Below are positions 47,337-58,011 of a DNA stretch of 64,000 bases, one piece after another. The stretch comes from Diadophis punctatus similis. Lineage: Eukaryota; Chordata; Lepidosauria; Squamata; Dipsadidae. The translations under genes were made by a program, and so were the position numbers. The stretch is from the NCBI GenBank assembly GCA_023053685.1, contig JALIGW010000001.1, forward strand, positions 57,178,859 to 57,242,858. Reading direction: 5' to 3'. Within the stretch, counting starts at the first letter, position 1. Every line of letters starts with the position of its first letter. The notes beneath the pieces were generated by a model that had not been told where the DNA came from, did not search any database, and saw nothing but the letters and a program-made list of their open reading frames with translations.

Positions 47337-47590
47337 TGATATGTCTTAGAAGACATACAAACTGAGGCAGACACGTTTGAAAGGCTAACAAATTTATTCA
47401 GCTCAAGATAAATGCTAACAGTGAAAGCGCTAGCCTGTCTGCTTAGCGCGGCACGCTCAGGCTAACAGAGAGCAGCAAAGTCAGTACCCTTGACCGCTCC
47501 TTATGTAGTCGAGCCAGAACGGCTGTGACCAATCAGCTTGCAGCAGCAGCCCGGCTTCAGCTCAGGACCTGAGGGAAGCCTGGACACAGC
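47337..47590 (-). mobile_element. 5' LTR of the Gypsy element
   Basis: In minus sense it runs from about TGTGTCCAGGCTTCC to GAAGACATATCA, next to the primer-binding site. It contains a CCAAT-like GATTGGTCACAG, a possible TATA variant (CTACATAAGGAG) and AATAAA (GAATAAATTTG). The upstream boundary is accurate to a few bases only. The partner LTR is not in the window's element. Confidence 0.75.
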
Positions 47591-47592
47591 AC

Positions 47593-48244
47593 TAATAATA
47601 ATAGTCATCATCTCTACCCAGTCCAAGTGAATAATCAAATTTGCCTGAACAAATTGATGAGAAAGTGGTGTCATGTTTTTCAAATCATGTTTACAGCATC
47701 AGTTATCCTGAGGTCACAGTCTTTTACAATTTGCATCAAATTCACATTAACACCATAGTCTGGATAGGCAGATAAACTTTGGGAGAAAAAAATGGAAGTG
47801 AAAGGAAGGGCTTCTAGTTGATTAGGATCTCATGACCTTTTGTTCTTTTCAATCTGGGGAAAGTGTCTGTATAAATAAATAAAAAGAGGCTGCTAGAAGT
47901 GATTTCAGATTATAGTGAAGAAGGAAGATGCAGGTTAAATCAACTGGTTTGGTTCATGCATTGTCTTAAGTTAAAATTTGACCTGTTTAGATTGGGTTTA
48001 GTGTGATGTATGAAGCTAACATTATGATTTATAAACAACAGTTTGTAGCTTAACACATTTCATGACTTACAGTAATATAAATTGACAGCCATAATTTTGC
48101 ATGATAAATTGTCTAACCCTGTTTCTTTGCCTATGAAAATTATTTGGGGAGCCAAATTCAAGCAATCTGAATATATCTGTAGGGTGCCAGTTTGTGTGCC
48201 CATGTCTTCTCGCATTTCCATGTTGAGTAAGAAATGCCAAAGCA
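47593..48244. other. No recognised feature
   Basis: Unassigned DNA; no gene recognised. Confidence 0.5.
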
Positions 48245-48400
48245 AATTTATTTACTTATTTATTAAATTTATATGCACCCCCTCCCTTCTCACAGTTGGA
48301 GGTGACTCTGAGCAGCGTACAGCGTACTAAAACATACTGATATAAAAACAATTATAAACACAAAAACAGATTAAAATTACACAAGATAAACTAAAAACCA
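48245..48400 (-). repeat. Old LINE/SINE 3' tail-like sequence
   Basis: TTTACTTATTTATTAAATTT, TGGAGGTGACTCTGAGCAGC and an A-rich end, in minus orientation; diverged, family unresolved. Confidence 0.45.
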
Positions 48401-48489
48401 TGGTTTTGAGTGGAAATGTGGTGGTGACCTCTCTGTTACTGCATCAGCTTCTCTAAACAACAGCGTCTCTTTCAGGGCCCTATTCTAAC

Positions 48490-48829
48490 TGACACTTCTC
48501 AAGGCCAGGAGAGAGGGTGCGGATTTCACCTCATGAGCAAGATGTTCCCAAGGACAGGATCATGGCAAAAAAGGCTCTTCTCCTGGACCCCACCAGCGCA
48601 ATTGCTTGGCTGATGGGGTCCATAATAGGCCTTTTCTGACAGTATGAGTGAGATGGCCAATCCCATTGGGGAAAGAAAGCTCCTCAGATATCCTGGACCT
48701 ATGCCGTAGGGGCACCGGTGCGGTCCAGTGCGCCGTTCTGGTAGGGACCCGCCAATTGCGCAATTTGCACGCGATGGCTCTGCTGCCATCTTCGCCGGTC
48801 CGTTGTGCAGCGCCATCTTTTTTCCACAT

Positions 48830-48830
<1 letters not shown>
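48490..48830. repeat. GC-richer segment, possibly an unclassified mobile element
   Basis: Contains GGTGCGGTCCAGTGCGCCGT and GCGATGGCTCTGCTGCCATC, CpG-rich compared with flanks and similar in style to hAT interiors. It disrupts the LINE described next. Ends were not found. Confidence 0.35.
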
Positions 48831-49201
<371 letters not shown>

Positions 49202-50039
49202 AACTATGCCAGCAGGGCACTTATTGTCCCCATTTTTGATCCCTATCCTGCCTCTTCTTGGTGTCTTTGAGATACCACCAAATGATGCTGTTCTGATCGT
49301 GTGTGTGTGTGTGTGTGCAGAGTACAATAAGCACATTTTGCACATTTCTTTTCTTAACCGGGTAGGAAGCAAATGCTGACTTTCAGATCCACCCGTGTTG
49401 TGTTTGGGAGACAATCAAGATGGGGAAAAAGTTGGTCCCCTCATGCTTTTTTAGGCACTGAAAATTGTGCCTGGTAAAGAACTAGCATCTGATTTCTGAA
49501 CTCTGTGCCAGTTAACAAAGTAGCTGCTTGATACATTTTGCGCTACTTAGGGACTATGTTGGGAATCAAAACCTCCCTATTGTGCTGCTGATATGCAGTT
49601 TCAGTGAGAATACTCTGGGAGGAAAAAGTACACATTAGTTTAATTGGAGAGTTGCATTTGCAGAAAATTTATTATTTATTTATTTATTATGGTGTTCTTA
49701 TATGCCGCCCAACTCCCGAAGGACTCAGGAATGGAAGATGAGATTTGGTTTTGCAAAGAGTTACTTGGCTGGCCTTGGATATTTTCCCTACCTAGCCTAC
49801 TATATAGCCTGTAGTACTGATAATAACAATTATAATAATTGTCCTCTTTAATGAGGAAAAAAATGGGAACGTGTTAAATATGTGACTAGGGAATAATATG
49901 ATCTATGTTTAATGTAATTCCATCTAAAGAAAATCAAATCAAATGTTTGTGCTGGTCTGGCCAATTTTTAGAATTGTGCCCCAAGCACACTAATCAAAGG
50001 GCAAGTAGGCCCCACAGCATGGATTAAGTTCACAAAATT
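49202..50039. other. Mostly unassigned; short L2-like tail at 49670-49735
   Basis: A short (GT)n lies at 49300-49318. TTTATTATTTATTTATTTAT, then ATGCCGCCCAACTCCCGAAG at 49670-49735, resembles an L2-type 3' end in minus orientation. No gene. Confidence 0.5.
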
Positions 50040-50379
50040 GTAGAACTGTGGAAATGGAAGTGACCACAAAGATCATAAGATTAACGTCTGCAGGAAAGTT
50101 TAACTGACGTTAAGTTAAATGTTTCTTTAAAGGTGGTTGTCCAGAGACAGAAAACCTATAATTTTTGTGGGCAGACTTTCTGTTTCTGCCAGGAAATTTA
50201 TCCTTATAATTAAATGAAATCTAAGTGGTTGTAATTTGTACTTAGTTTCTGTGGAACTAATGGAAAATTGTTCTTCACCATCTTCTCTATGACACTCTTT
50301 TTTGTATTTGAACACTAATCTCATGTTTCTCCTCAGTTTCCTCAGACTGAACATCCCAGGTATCTTCAGCTTTTATTGC

Positions 50380-50381
50380 CC

Positions 50382-50412
<31 letters not shown>

Positions 50413-50461
50413 CATACATACATACATACATACATACATACATACATACATACATACATAC
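50380..50461 (+). repeat. Microsatellites (GT)n(ACAT)n
   Basis: (GT)n at 50382-50408 and (ACAT)n at 50410-50461, continued briefly after the hAT insertion at 50801-50818. Confidence 0.95.
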
Positions 50462-50800
50462 CAGGGGCGGGTTGCTCTTACCGCATTCCTGTGCACTGCG
50501 TGTGCATCGCCACATTTCATGCGTGCGCTTGCTTGCTACGTGCGTGTGTCCCCTCACGCAATTTTGCTTCCTGCGCATGCGTGGAAGCAAAAAATTGCCA
50601 AAATCTCACACGCACGCACATCCCCTCCCTCACAAGATTTTGCTTCTGTGCATGCCCAGGAAGCAAAAAAAGTCCAAAAATTCCTGAAAAAAGATGGCGC
50701 CGCGCGACAGACCGACAAGGACGGCACCAGAGCCGTTTCGCAATCCGCTGGCCGCTACCGGTGCCATAGAGAAGATCGCACCGGTAGGAACCCACCCCTG
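50462..50800. mobile_element. hAT-like element, CAGRGGTGGGTTCC family, inserted in a microsatellite
   Basis: 339 bp from CAGGGGCGGGTTGC to GGAACCCACCCCTG, flanked by ATACATAC (50454-50461, 50801-50808), which here is also the microsatellite unit. Contains GCGCATGCG and a YY1-like AAGATGGCGCC (about 50691-50701). Confidence 0.9.
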
Positions 50801-51494
50801 ATACATACATACATACATGAGGGCAAAAAAAGCTGAAGATACCTGGGATGTTCATCTCTCACTATCTTTCTGCACCACACACTGTATTTCAGGGTGTGGT
50901 CTCACCCATCTAAAATAGACAGGAATATAAAGATTTGACATGTCTTTGTTAGAAAGGTTTATTCTAAAGGATTAAGCCTTCTAGTCATTGTATTACACTA
51001 TTGTGTCAATGAACACCGCCAATTCTTCTCCAGCACAATGCTATGGAATGAGGACTCTATATTTATCTCCCTAAATGAAGATTATGTTTTCCCTGTTGAA
51101 AGATATCTTGTTTTCATTGATTTAGTCCTTCAACTATCCAGACTAGATTACAATCTCATTCTGTCTTCTTGAGCATTGGCTCTACCTCCAAACTTTATGT
51201 CGCTGGCAAAGTAGTTGACTAATTTTGTTATTTAGGTCACTGATAAAAATGTTAAATACCGGTAATAATGGTCCCAAGGCATAACTAAATGGGACTGCAC
51301 CATTGCACCATACCCTGAATCTATTGAAAATATAAATGGGATACCAAATATAAAGCACCTTATAAACTGGGAAAAAAAGACTAAGGTGAAGAACAAAAGT
51401 TTCCTAGATATCTCAGTGTCATTGGTCAACAGTATTTTGTCAACAGTATTTTGAAGGAAGGAACTCTGGGGAACATCAACAATACTGTCTAAAG

Positions 51495-51629
51495 CAGGGC
51501 TGTCAAACTCCTGGCCTGCAGGCCAAATGCGTCATGCTCTGGCCACACCCACACCCGATTTTGCAAAGGAGAAAAAAGTCCTGATATGTTACGTGATGCC
51601 ACTGTGATGACGTGAGTTTGACACCCCTG
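51495..51629. mobile_element. hAT-like MITE with CAGGGCTGTCAAACTC ends
   Basis: 135 bp from CAGGGCTGTCAAACTCCTGG to GAGTTTGACACCCCTG, with 8-bp duplication GTCTAAAG (51487-51494, 51630-51637). Confidence 0.92.
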
Positions 51630-52044
51630 GTCTAAAGTGTAAAGCAGGACCAACAGACAAACAAGCCAGCAAGTCTGAGAAATAAGCCAAATGTCAGGGA
51701 CAAAATATAATATTGGAAGCAGAATTTAGGTTCCATTCAGATGTGCAGCCTAAAAATAATTAAGAACTCACTCAGATGTGCAAGAATAACCAAAGACACA
51801 GGATTTAATTAGGTTTCAAGAATTTGTTGTTGCTCCAAGGAAAACTTGACTGAACAGAAAACACTCTAACTTCCAGTCCAAATATTTTAGTGGGTAGTTT
51901 GGATAGTTAAACACAATGACTACAGGATTTAAAGGTGCAGTACTTCACTAAGAAGCTCTCACCAAAACCTCACTCCATGAGACATACAACTCCTGGGACC
52001 TACAAAACCCCTGCATGCCAAAGCAGCAGATCATACAAACCAGT

Positions 52045-52354
52045 CAGAGGTGGGTTCCTCCCGGTACGCTCTTACCTGTTGGTCGCCGCAGAGCCAAATA
52101 AGCTGGTGGCATTCGCGGCATGGGGTTTCCCCTGCCCGCTTCCCCTGCCTGCCTGGACACCGCCATTTGCATTCTTTTGCCCTCTGCGCAAGCAAAACAC
52201 TTTGTGCATGCACAGAGGGCAAAAGAACGCAAATGGTGGCGTCCAGGCGGGCGGGGGAAGTGGGCGGGGGAAGCCCCACGCCACGAACGCCACCAGCTTC
52301 TTCGGCTCTGCGGCGACCAACAGGTAAGAGCGTACCGGGAGGAACCCACCTCTG
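52045..52354. mobile_element. hAT-like element, near-perfect 310-bp palindrome
   Basis: From CAGAGGTGGGTTCC to GGAACCCACCTCTG. The two halves (about 52045-52193 and 52206-52354) are almost exact reverse complements, so frames appear on both strands. The flanks AAACCAGT (52037-52044) and AAGCCAGT (52355-52362) match 7/8. The central module (CCGCCATTTGC, TTTTGCCCTCTGCGCA) recurs near 58710-58790 in a hAT with different ends. Confidence 0.93.
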
Positions 52355-52860
52355 AAGCCAGTACTACCCAGCAAGGAAATAAAATGGACATGTTGTTCTG
52401 CTTTGTTGTAAATTGGGCTTCAGGAATGTGATCTTGTAAACCTTTCTTCCCAGGAACAGAATCCCATAAAGTCAGTCAAGCCAAAGAAGAAATGTATGTC
52501 TTAAGAAACACATTTGGGATTGGTCTGTAAGTACTTCAAAGGACATCATAAGTTGCTGTTGTCTTTATGAGAAGAAAAGTAGTATAGTAGAAAAGGAAAA
52601 ATATAGGATTGAAATGCATAGTAAAATGATATCATTAGTTAGATGATGTACTGTATTTCTTTATGGTGACTGGAAGATCATTTATCTATGTTTACAATGT
52701 CCTCACTACACATGTCTTCATGACCTGTTTTCCGTGTTACCTTCTGGGAGGAGGTTTTGTGGTATCAGAACATCTAGATTCAGTCACAATTTTGTTCCAT
52801 ATAAGCATCAACCTTGTGAACTCTCAAGTTTCTTCTTTCCACTATGTATTCAAAATGGAC

Positions 52861-52861
<1 letters not shown>

Positions 52862-52908
<47 letters not shown>
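52862..52908 (+). repeat. (GT)n microsatellite
   Basis: Uninterrupted GT repeat that served as target for the following hAT element. Confidence 0.97.
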
Positions 52909-52909
<1 letters not shown>

Positions 52910-53125
52910 AGAGTGGGTTCCTACCAGTTCTAACCAGTTCTTTAGAACCATTAGTAACTCAGTGATGACATCACGGAGCCGGTTCTGTCGGTGTCTTCGT
53001 GGATGCCGCCATCTTGGATTTTGCTTCTGCGCATGCGCAGAAGCTATTTTTTTATTGCTGTGGACACGTGCACACGGTGCGACCATGAGCAAACCAGCAG
53101 CAAAAGGATCCAGAACCCACCCCTG
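52909..53125. mobile_element. hAT-like element, CAGRGGTGGGTTCC family, with NRF1 and YY1 motifs
   Basis: 217 bp from CAGAGTGGGTTCCTACC to AGAACCCACCCCTG, flanked by GTGTGTGT and GTGTGTAT. It carries a YY1-like CCGCCATCTTGG (53006-53017) and a perfect NRF1-like TGCGCATGCGCA (53028-53039), 10 bp apart. Confidence 0.9.
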
Positions 53126-53544
53126 GTGTGTATGCATATAGCATGTGTATATATGTGTTATGTATGGGTATGGGTATGGGTAGATATATACTTCCTTTTG
53201 AGAGCAGGAAACAGAATTTTTGATGTGTGCCAGTGTGCTCACAGAAAAAAATGACAATAAAGTTTATTCTTACTTTATCTTATCTTGCCTTATTTTTGGA
53301 TGCCTCACTGGTTGTTGTTTTTTACTAAGAAAATTATCTTTTGTGTTTTGCTCAAGAGAAAATAACATGTCCATAGTATTGAATTAATAGAAGCTTCCTA
53401 ATTCAATTTTAAATTTGCTTTTCAAATTCAAAGTACAGAAAGCACTAGACAGATGTTCCTCTCTCAATTTTCTTTTATTAGCTCAAAGCACAATATGACT
53501 ATACCTGCTATTAATCTTGTTTTTGGTTCCATAAACACCACTAT
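53126..53544. other. Mostly unassigned
   Basis: Around 53185-53265 a GACAATAAAGTTTATTC end resembles a LINE 3' terminus (plus orientation), not assigned further. No gene. Confidence 0.4.
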
Positions 53545-54075
53545 TACAAGAACTGCACTGGTTGCCAGTTAGCTACTTTCTGGGTTAAATTCAAGGTGAC
53601 AGTTATCATCTTTAAACCCTTTAATAGCTCAGAATCTGGGTATCTCTGGGACCACTTATCTCAAATAGATAATAAGCTCTCCAAACAATAAGATCCGGCA
53701 GAGTAGTTTTCCGTCATATTGCATCTCTCAGGGAATACCATCTCGTGAGATCATAAACGTGAGCCTTCTCAACTGTTGCACTTCATCTGTGGTCTCTCCT
53801 AGGTATCCATATGGCTTGTTCCCTACTGGTTTTTAGAAAACCTATTAACATGTCATTATTCCAGCAGACTTTGTGGGTGGCTGGTTGTGATTCTATTCCA
53901 TTTGACAATAGAACACTTTTGATCAGTGATAGCTTTTTCCTGATGTTATTTTTGTAGTTATACTTTTGATTACTCACCCCATAGTTTATGTTTTAACTCA
54001 ATTTGCAAATATCAGAGTGTATGCCATTCCTCTGTGGCTTGTGTGCCCAGTGAAACAAATAAATAATAAAAGAAA
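53545..54075 (+). mobile_element. L2/CR1-clade LINE C-terminus and 3' end
   Basis: Plus-strand translation begins LHWLPV near 53555, the hallmark of reverse-transcriptase tails of L2/Rex1-type elements, followed by decayed sequence, a 3' UTR and AATAAATAATAAAAG at 54057-54072. Many stops. Confidence 0.6.
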
Positions 54076-55024
54076 TGGGGACTATCACCTGTAGATAAGA
54101 GAACAAGAGTAGCAGTGTGCGCTTCAGGAAGAGATTAAAATGTACATCAAGACCTTTCAGACTGCCATGTGGTGGCATCCTTGGGCTTTCAGTGAGAGTT
54201 TGTTGCCAACACTGAACTTAGAAATGAATGCTTATGTCTTCATTTTGTCCTGGTCTTCCTAGGAAGAAGATATGGCCAAATAAGACTGACATTTAAAAAA
54301 TATTAAGATTGTATTACTGAGATTATGTTGAATATAGGTGGCCTAATCATTTGTGCAAAATCAATCATTTTTCACTCAGTAATATCCACAGAACATTTTA
54401 ATGAAGGAGGTCTTAGAAGAAGAAAACAAATGTCCTATTTTTCTACAGCCTTTTTCTCCTGTGACATATCTGGCTGCACCAAATGATGCATAATGCTATT
54501 TTCATCTCTTCCAATTAGATTTAGTACATTTCCATCTTTGATCTGTCCATTTCAATATTCATTCTTCAAAGTATACTTAAATGGAGACAAGAATAGATAT
54601 AGATCTGGAAATCATTCACATGTTGTCTAGCATAGCTCAAAATTTTATTCCTCTTCTTCAAGATCTATCTGACCAGACAACGCTTGTTGTTTGCATCCTC
54701 TTTGCCAAAACGAGAGGGATCCAAAGTGACCTTGCGTAGGATCACTTTCTTATCAAAGGAGACAATAGTATTTAATAAATATCTGTTAAAATATGATGAA
54801 TTACAAACATGCTGAGCAACAGAAGTAACATATAGTCCAGAACAGCTTCCGATTAAATTGTTCAATGGTCATGAGTTACGGATGATGTGCAAAACATTTA
54901 GAGGTTACCTGATTACATATTCCTGAACTACTCCTGATGGGCAAAAATATCTAGGATCTGTTTCCTTGCCTGATCTGCTCAAAAATGTTCTCACCTTAGA
55001 ACAAGATAACACAAAGAAGCATTT
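54076..55024. other. No recognised feature
   Basis: Unassigned DNA; no gene recognised. Confidence 0.5.
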
Positions 55025-55032
55025 GTCTATAG

Positions 55033-55166
55033 CAGGGGTCTCCAACCTTGGCAACTTTATGACTTGTGGACTTCAACTTCCAGAATTCCTCAGCCAGTGT
55101 GCTGGCTGAGGAATTCTGGGAGGTGAAGTCCACAAGTCGTAAAGTTGCCAAGGTTGGAGACCCCTG
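55033..55166. mobile_element. Palindromic hAT MITE with 8-bp duplication
   Basis: 134 bp from CAGGGGTCTCCAACCTTGGC to its reverse complement, centred on AGCCAGTGTGCTGGCTG, with duplication GTCTATAG (55025-55032, 55167-55174). Related to 6884-7028 but with GGTCTCCAACC ends. Confidence 0.92.
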
Positions 55167-55175
55167 GTCTATAGA

Positions 55176-55338
55176 GATTCTCAGTCATCCAGGTGATGGT
55201 TGTCCCAAAGGTGCTTTTTCAAAAGGCAACTGGAGTTTGTTTTTCCAAAGTCCAGTTGCCTTTTGAAAAAACCACCTTTGGGACAACAAAAACAAAGTCC
55301 AGTTGCCTTTTGAAAAAGCACCTTTGGGACAACAAAAA
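55176..55338. repeat. 'GAGATTCTCAGTC' inverted-repeat family, rearranged copy
   Basis: GAGATTCTCAGTCATCCAGG start, then GGTGCTTTTTCAAAAGGCAA and two successive inverted copies of AGTCCAGTTGCCTTTTGAAA. The usual central segment is missing. Confidence 0.8.
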
Positions 55339-55454
55339 CCAAAATATACCAAATATATAAATAAATAAATCCCTAATTCCATTTTACAGTGGTTCAACCA
55401 CCATCTGTTCTAAAACCTGGGAAAATAGCCAGATCTTTAATACCCTCCTAAATG

Positions 55455-55745
55455 TTTAGATTTAGATTTATTATTAGAGTTGGAAGGGACCTTGTAGGTC
55501 ATCTAGTCCAACCCCCTGCTCAAGCAGGAGTTCCTACACCATTTGAGACAGATGGCAGTCCAGTCTCTCCTTGAAGGTCGCAAGTGTTGGGGCTCTCACA
55601 ACCTCTGCTGGCAAACTGTTCCACTGGTTGATCGCTCTCACTGTCAGAAAGTTTCTCCTCACTTCCAGGTTGAATCTCTCCTTGGTCAGCTTCCATCCGT
55701 TATTCCTTGTTTGGCTTTCTGGTGCCATAGAGAACAGCCTGACCT
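55455..55745 (-). mobile_element. CR1 LINE 3' end
   Basis: AGAGTTGGAAGGGACCTTGT 3' block and the coding remnant with NFLTVRAINQWNSLPAEVV on the minus strand. 5' truncated near 55745; similar to 8295-8660 and 61261-61555. Confidence 0.93.
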
Positions 55746-56867
55746 GAGATGTTATCAGGATGGGAGCTATTGGGATCTGTGGGATGATGTCAAGGGGAGG
55801 CACACTTCTTGGTTTTCACAAGATGACACTGTTTAATTGACAGGACTGTATGTGTCCACTCATTATGTGAGCCAAAACAACTGGATTCTATCAGTCCCTC
55901 AAACAACAAAGTCCTATACAGTGAAGGGCTTTATCAGCACCTTGAATTACTCTCAGAAATCAATCAGTAAGCAGTGCAGCTCACAGAACAGTAGGATCAC
56001 ATAAGCATAAGCTTCATTACCTTCGGGACCAGCTTAGCTTCCATGTCATCTTAAAGGTCAGTTCCAGGTACAACATATCACAGTAATCTATTTTCTGTTC
56101 CTCCTTTGTAACTGCAAACATCTTAAAATACCATTTTCCTACAGTCATTTTGGCTTTTTTTTCTATCGAGCATCTGATATAACTCTACCTTCTCTAGATG
56201 AACAAGTGGAAGGCTAACAAAGAAATATGTGTGTATACATAGGAATGGAACGTCCATTAGAGGTCTCTAGCATTTGTTCAAGGATGTCATATCCTGATTA
56301 TATTTTTAGATCTAGCTGAACTACTGCTCTTCCCTCCTCCCCACTCCAGTCAAGAAATACATTAAATCTCATCAAAACACATTGAATCTGGAGAAATAAG
56401 ATGGTTGCTCATTGTACAGATTTCCTGAAGAGCAAACAAGGGATATTTTAGCAGATGGCTTCATTATGATTTATTTGAAGCTATGCATTAAAGCTAATTA
56501 CATTTGCAATTTGGAAAAAAAATGGGGAGGGGTGGACGGACACTATCCAACAATCCTTATTTATCACTGTCATTTCTCTTTTCCCTTCCCTTTCCCTTTC
56601 TGCATGAAAACCAGGGTAAAAACCTATTATAGCAATCGCTCTGGCTCAAATCAGTGTACTATACATTTCTGGCCAAGCATACCACCAATTTTGCACTTCT
56701 TCTTTTTTGAAATGATGCCACTAATATGCAGTAACCTTCTAAATGGCTTGATAGTTTCTAATGCCATGTCTCTGGAGCATGAAGTAGACAAACCCTAATA
56801 CTCCCAAATCCATCATGTGATTTATTTGGTTCTGGTTTAGCATTCTGTGTGAACCTATCTTTATATA
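55746..56867. other. No recognised feature
   Basis: Unassigned DNA; a 128-codon frame at 56412-56798 has no recognisable domain and is not called. Confidence 0.45.
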
Positions 56868-57033
56868 AGAGAAGATGCACAACAAGCCCATGTTCTCAGA
56901 TCAGTAAACATGGTTTAACAAGCAGTTCTGTCATTATGAATTGTCATGCTGAGGCTATCTTTTATATACCACCATCTACATGATTAGTTGCATAAAATGA
57001 TCTGGGAACATGGGCTTGTTGTGCATCTTCTCT
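56868..57033. repeat. Unclassified inverted repeat, 34-bp arms
   Basis: Arms 56868-56901 and 57000-57033 are reverse complements at 33 of 34 positions (start AGAGAAGATGCACAACAAGC), with a 98-nt loop. It does not match any other family in the window. Confidence 0.85.
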
Positions 57034-58011
57034 TTCCTACTACATTTATGTTTGTTATTTTTTCAAGACTTCCAGCAGCTAGACTAAGGCTTCAATCTTA
57101 TTATCTGACCTTTTAGCCAAAAAGCAACTACCGTATTTTTTGGAGTATAAGACACACCTTTTTCCTCCCTAAAAGAGGCTGAAAATTTGGGTGCGTCTTA
57201 TACTTTGAATGTAGCTTTTTCGAAGCTTTTTCCCCCAGCCCTAACGAGGTGCTAACAATCTTCCTGGCTTCCTATTCCCTCCGAAGAAGGTTTTTTCCAG
57301 CCCTAAGTCTTTGCAGGCTTGCTTTCATTCCTGCTCCTTCTAAAAAAGGCTTTTTCAGCCCTAACCAGAGGATAAAATAATGTGCTGAAGCTGAACAGAC
57401 TAAGGACGCTAGCCAGATGAATACCTGCAAAGAGGCAAATAGCTGGGAAAGACACGCAGATTTTTATTTTCTGCTGAACTGGATGCAAGGGGGTAAGTGA
57501 ATAACTATAAATGTCTGTAGAATGTTCAAATTATTAGACTTATTTTTTAAAGACTGCTTTATTATTTGCTTTGCTGGCTGTGGAATTCTGGGAGTTGAAG
57601 TCCACAAATCTTAAAGTTGCCAAGGTTGGAGACCCCTGCTCTAGACAACTTAACAAAATAAAGAAGCTTTTTAAAATAAATGCTTGCTCTGAAGAGGCCC
57701 AGTGCTATTGTATCTTCTTTTAAATAATAGAGAATAATGTATACTTCCAGAAATTGTAATTAATTTTAACAGCTAGGTACAAGTATAGTCTGAAATGTAA
57801 AAGTGTCCTGTTTAGTATTAGAGTTAAATCCTCACTTACCTTGGAGTAGATCTATTTAAATAATTGGGAGGAGTTAGTGTGACTACATTTAAGAAAACTT
57901 TCTGGCATAATGTACATTTCTCCAATTCTTTGCTATTTCTATGGGTCAGGCACACATGCACAGAAATACACAGCAAACAGTGTATATCATCTGTGCTGTT
58001 TGCTGTTTGCT

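Larger units (their letters stand above)
43845..47592 (-). mobile_element. Ty3/Gypsy LTR retrotransposon, mag/K02A2.6-like, inactive
   Basis: Read on the minus strand from 47592 to 43845: one LTR (47337 to about 47590), a primer-binding-site-like TGGCGACAAAGG next to it (about 47324-47335), gag, protease, reverse transcriptase, RNase H, and the start of integrase. The 3' part of integrase and the second LTR are missing. Several frameshifts and stops break it. A SINE is inserted at 44318-44536. Parts are listed separately. Confidence 0.9.
50040..51480 (-). mobile_element. Old CR1/L3-type LINE, interrupted
   Basis: The 3' end near 50040 (GTAGAACTGTGGAAATGGAA), a decayed coding part at 50127-50354 (FKYKKECHRED resembles the CR1 YLKGCHREEG motif), and further CR1-like minus-strand sequence to about 51480 (GGGTGTGGTCTCACCC; TGATAAAAATGTTAAATACC). 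Broken by microsatellites and a hAT element at 50380-50808. Confidence 0.55.

Noticed and set aside
52031..52431. Six overlapping frames of about 100 codons
   Set aside because: They are both strands of a palindromic hAT element.
56412..56798. 128-codon frame as a host gene
   Set aside because: Low-complexity FPFPFP run and no known motif; AT-rich context suggests chance.
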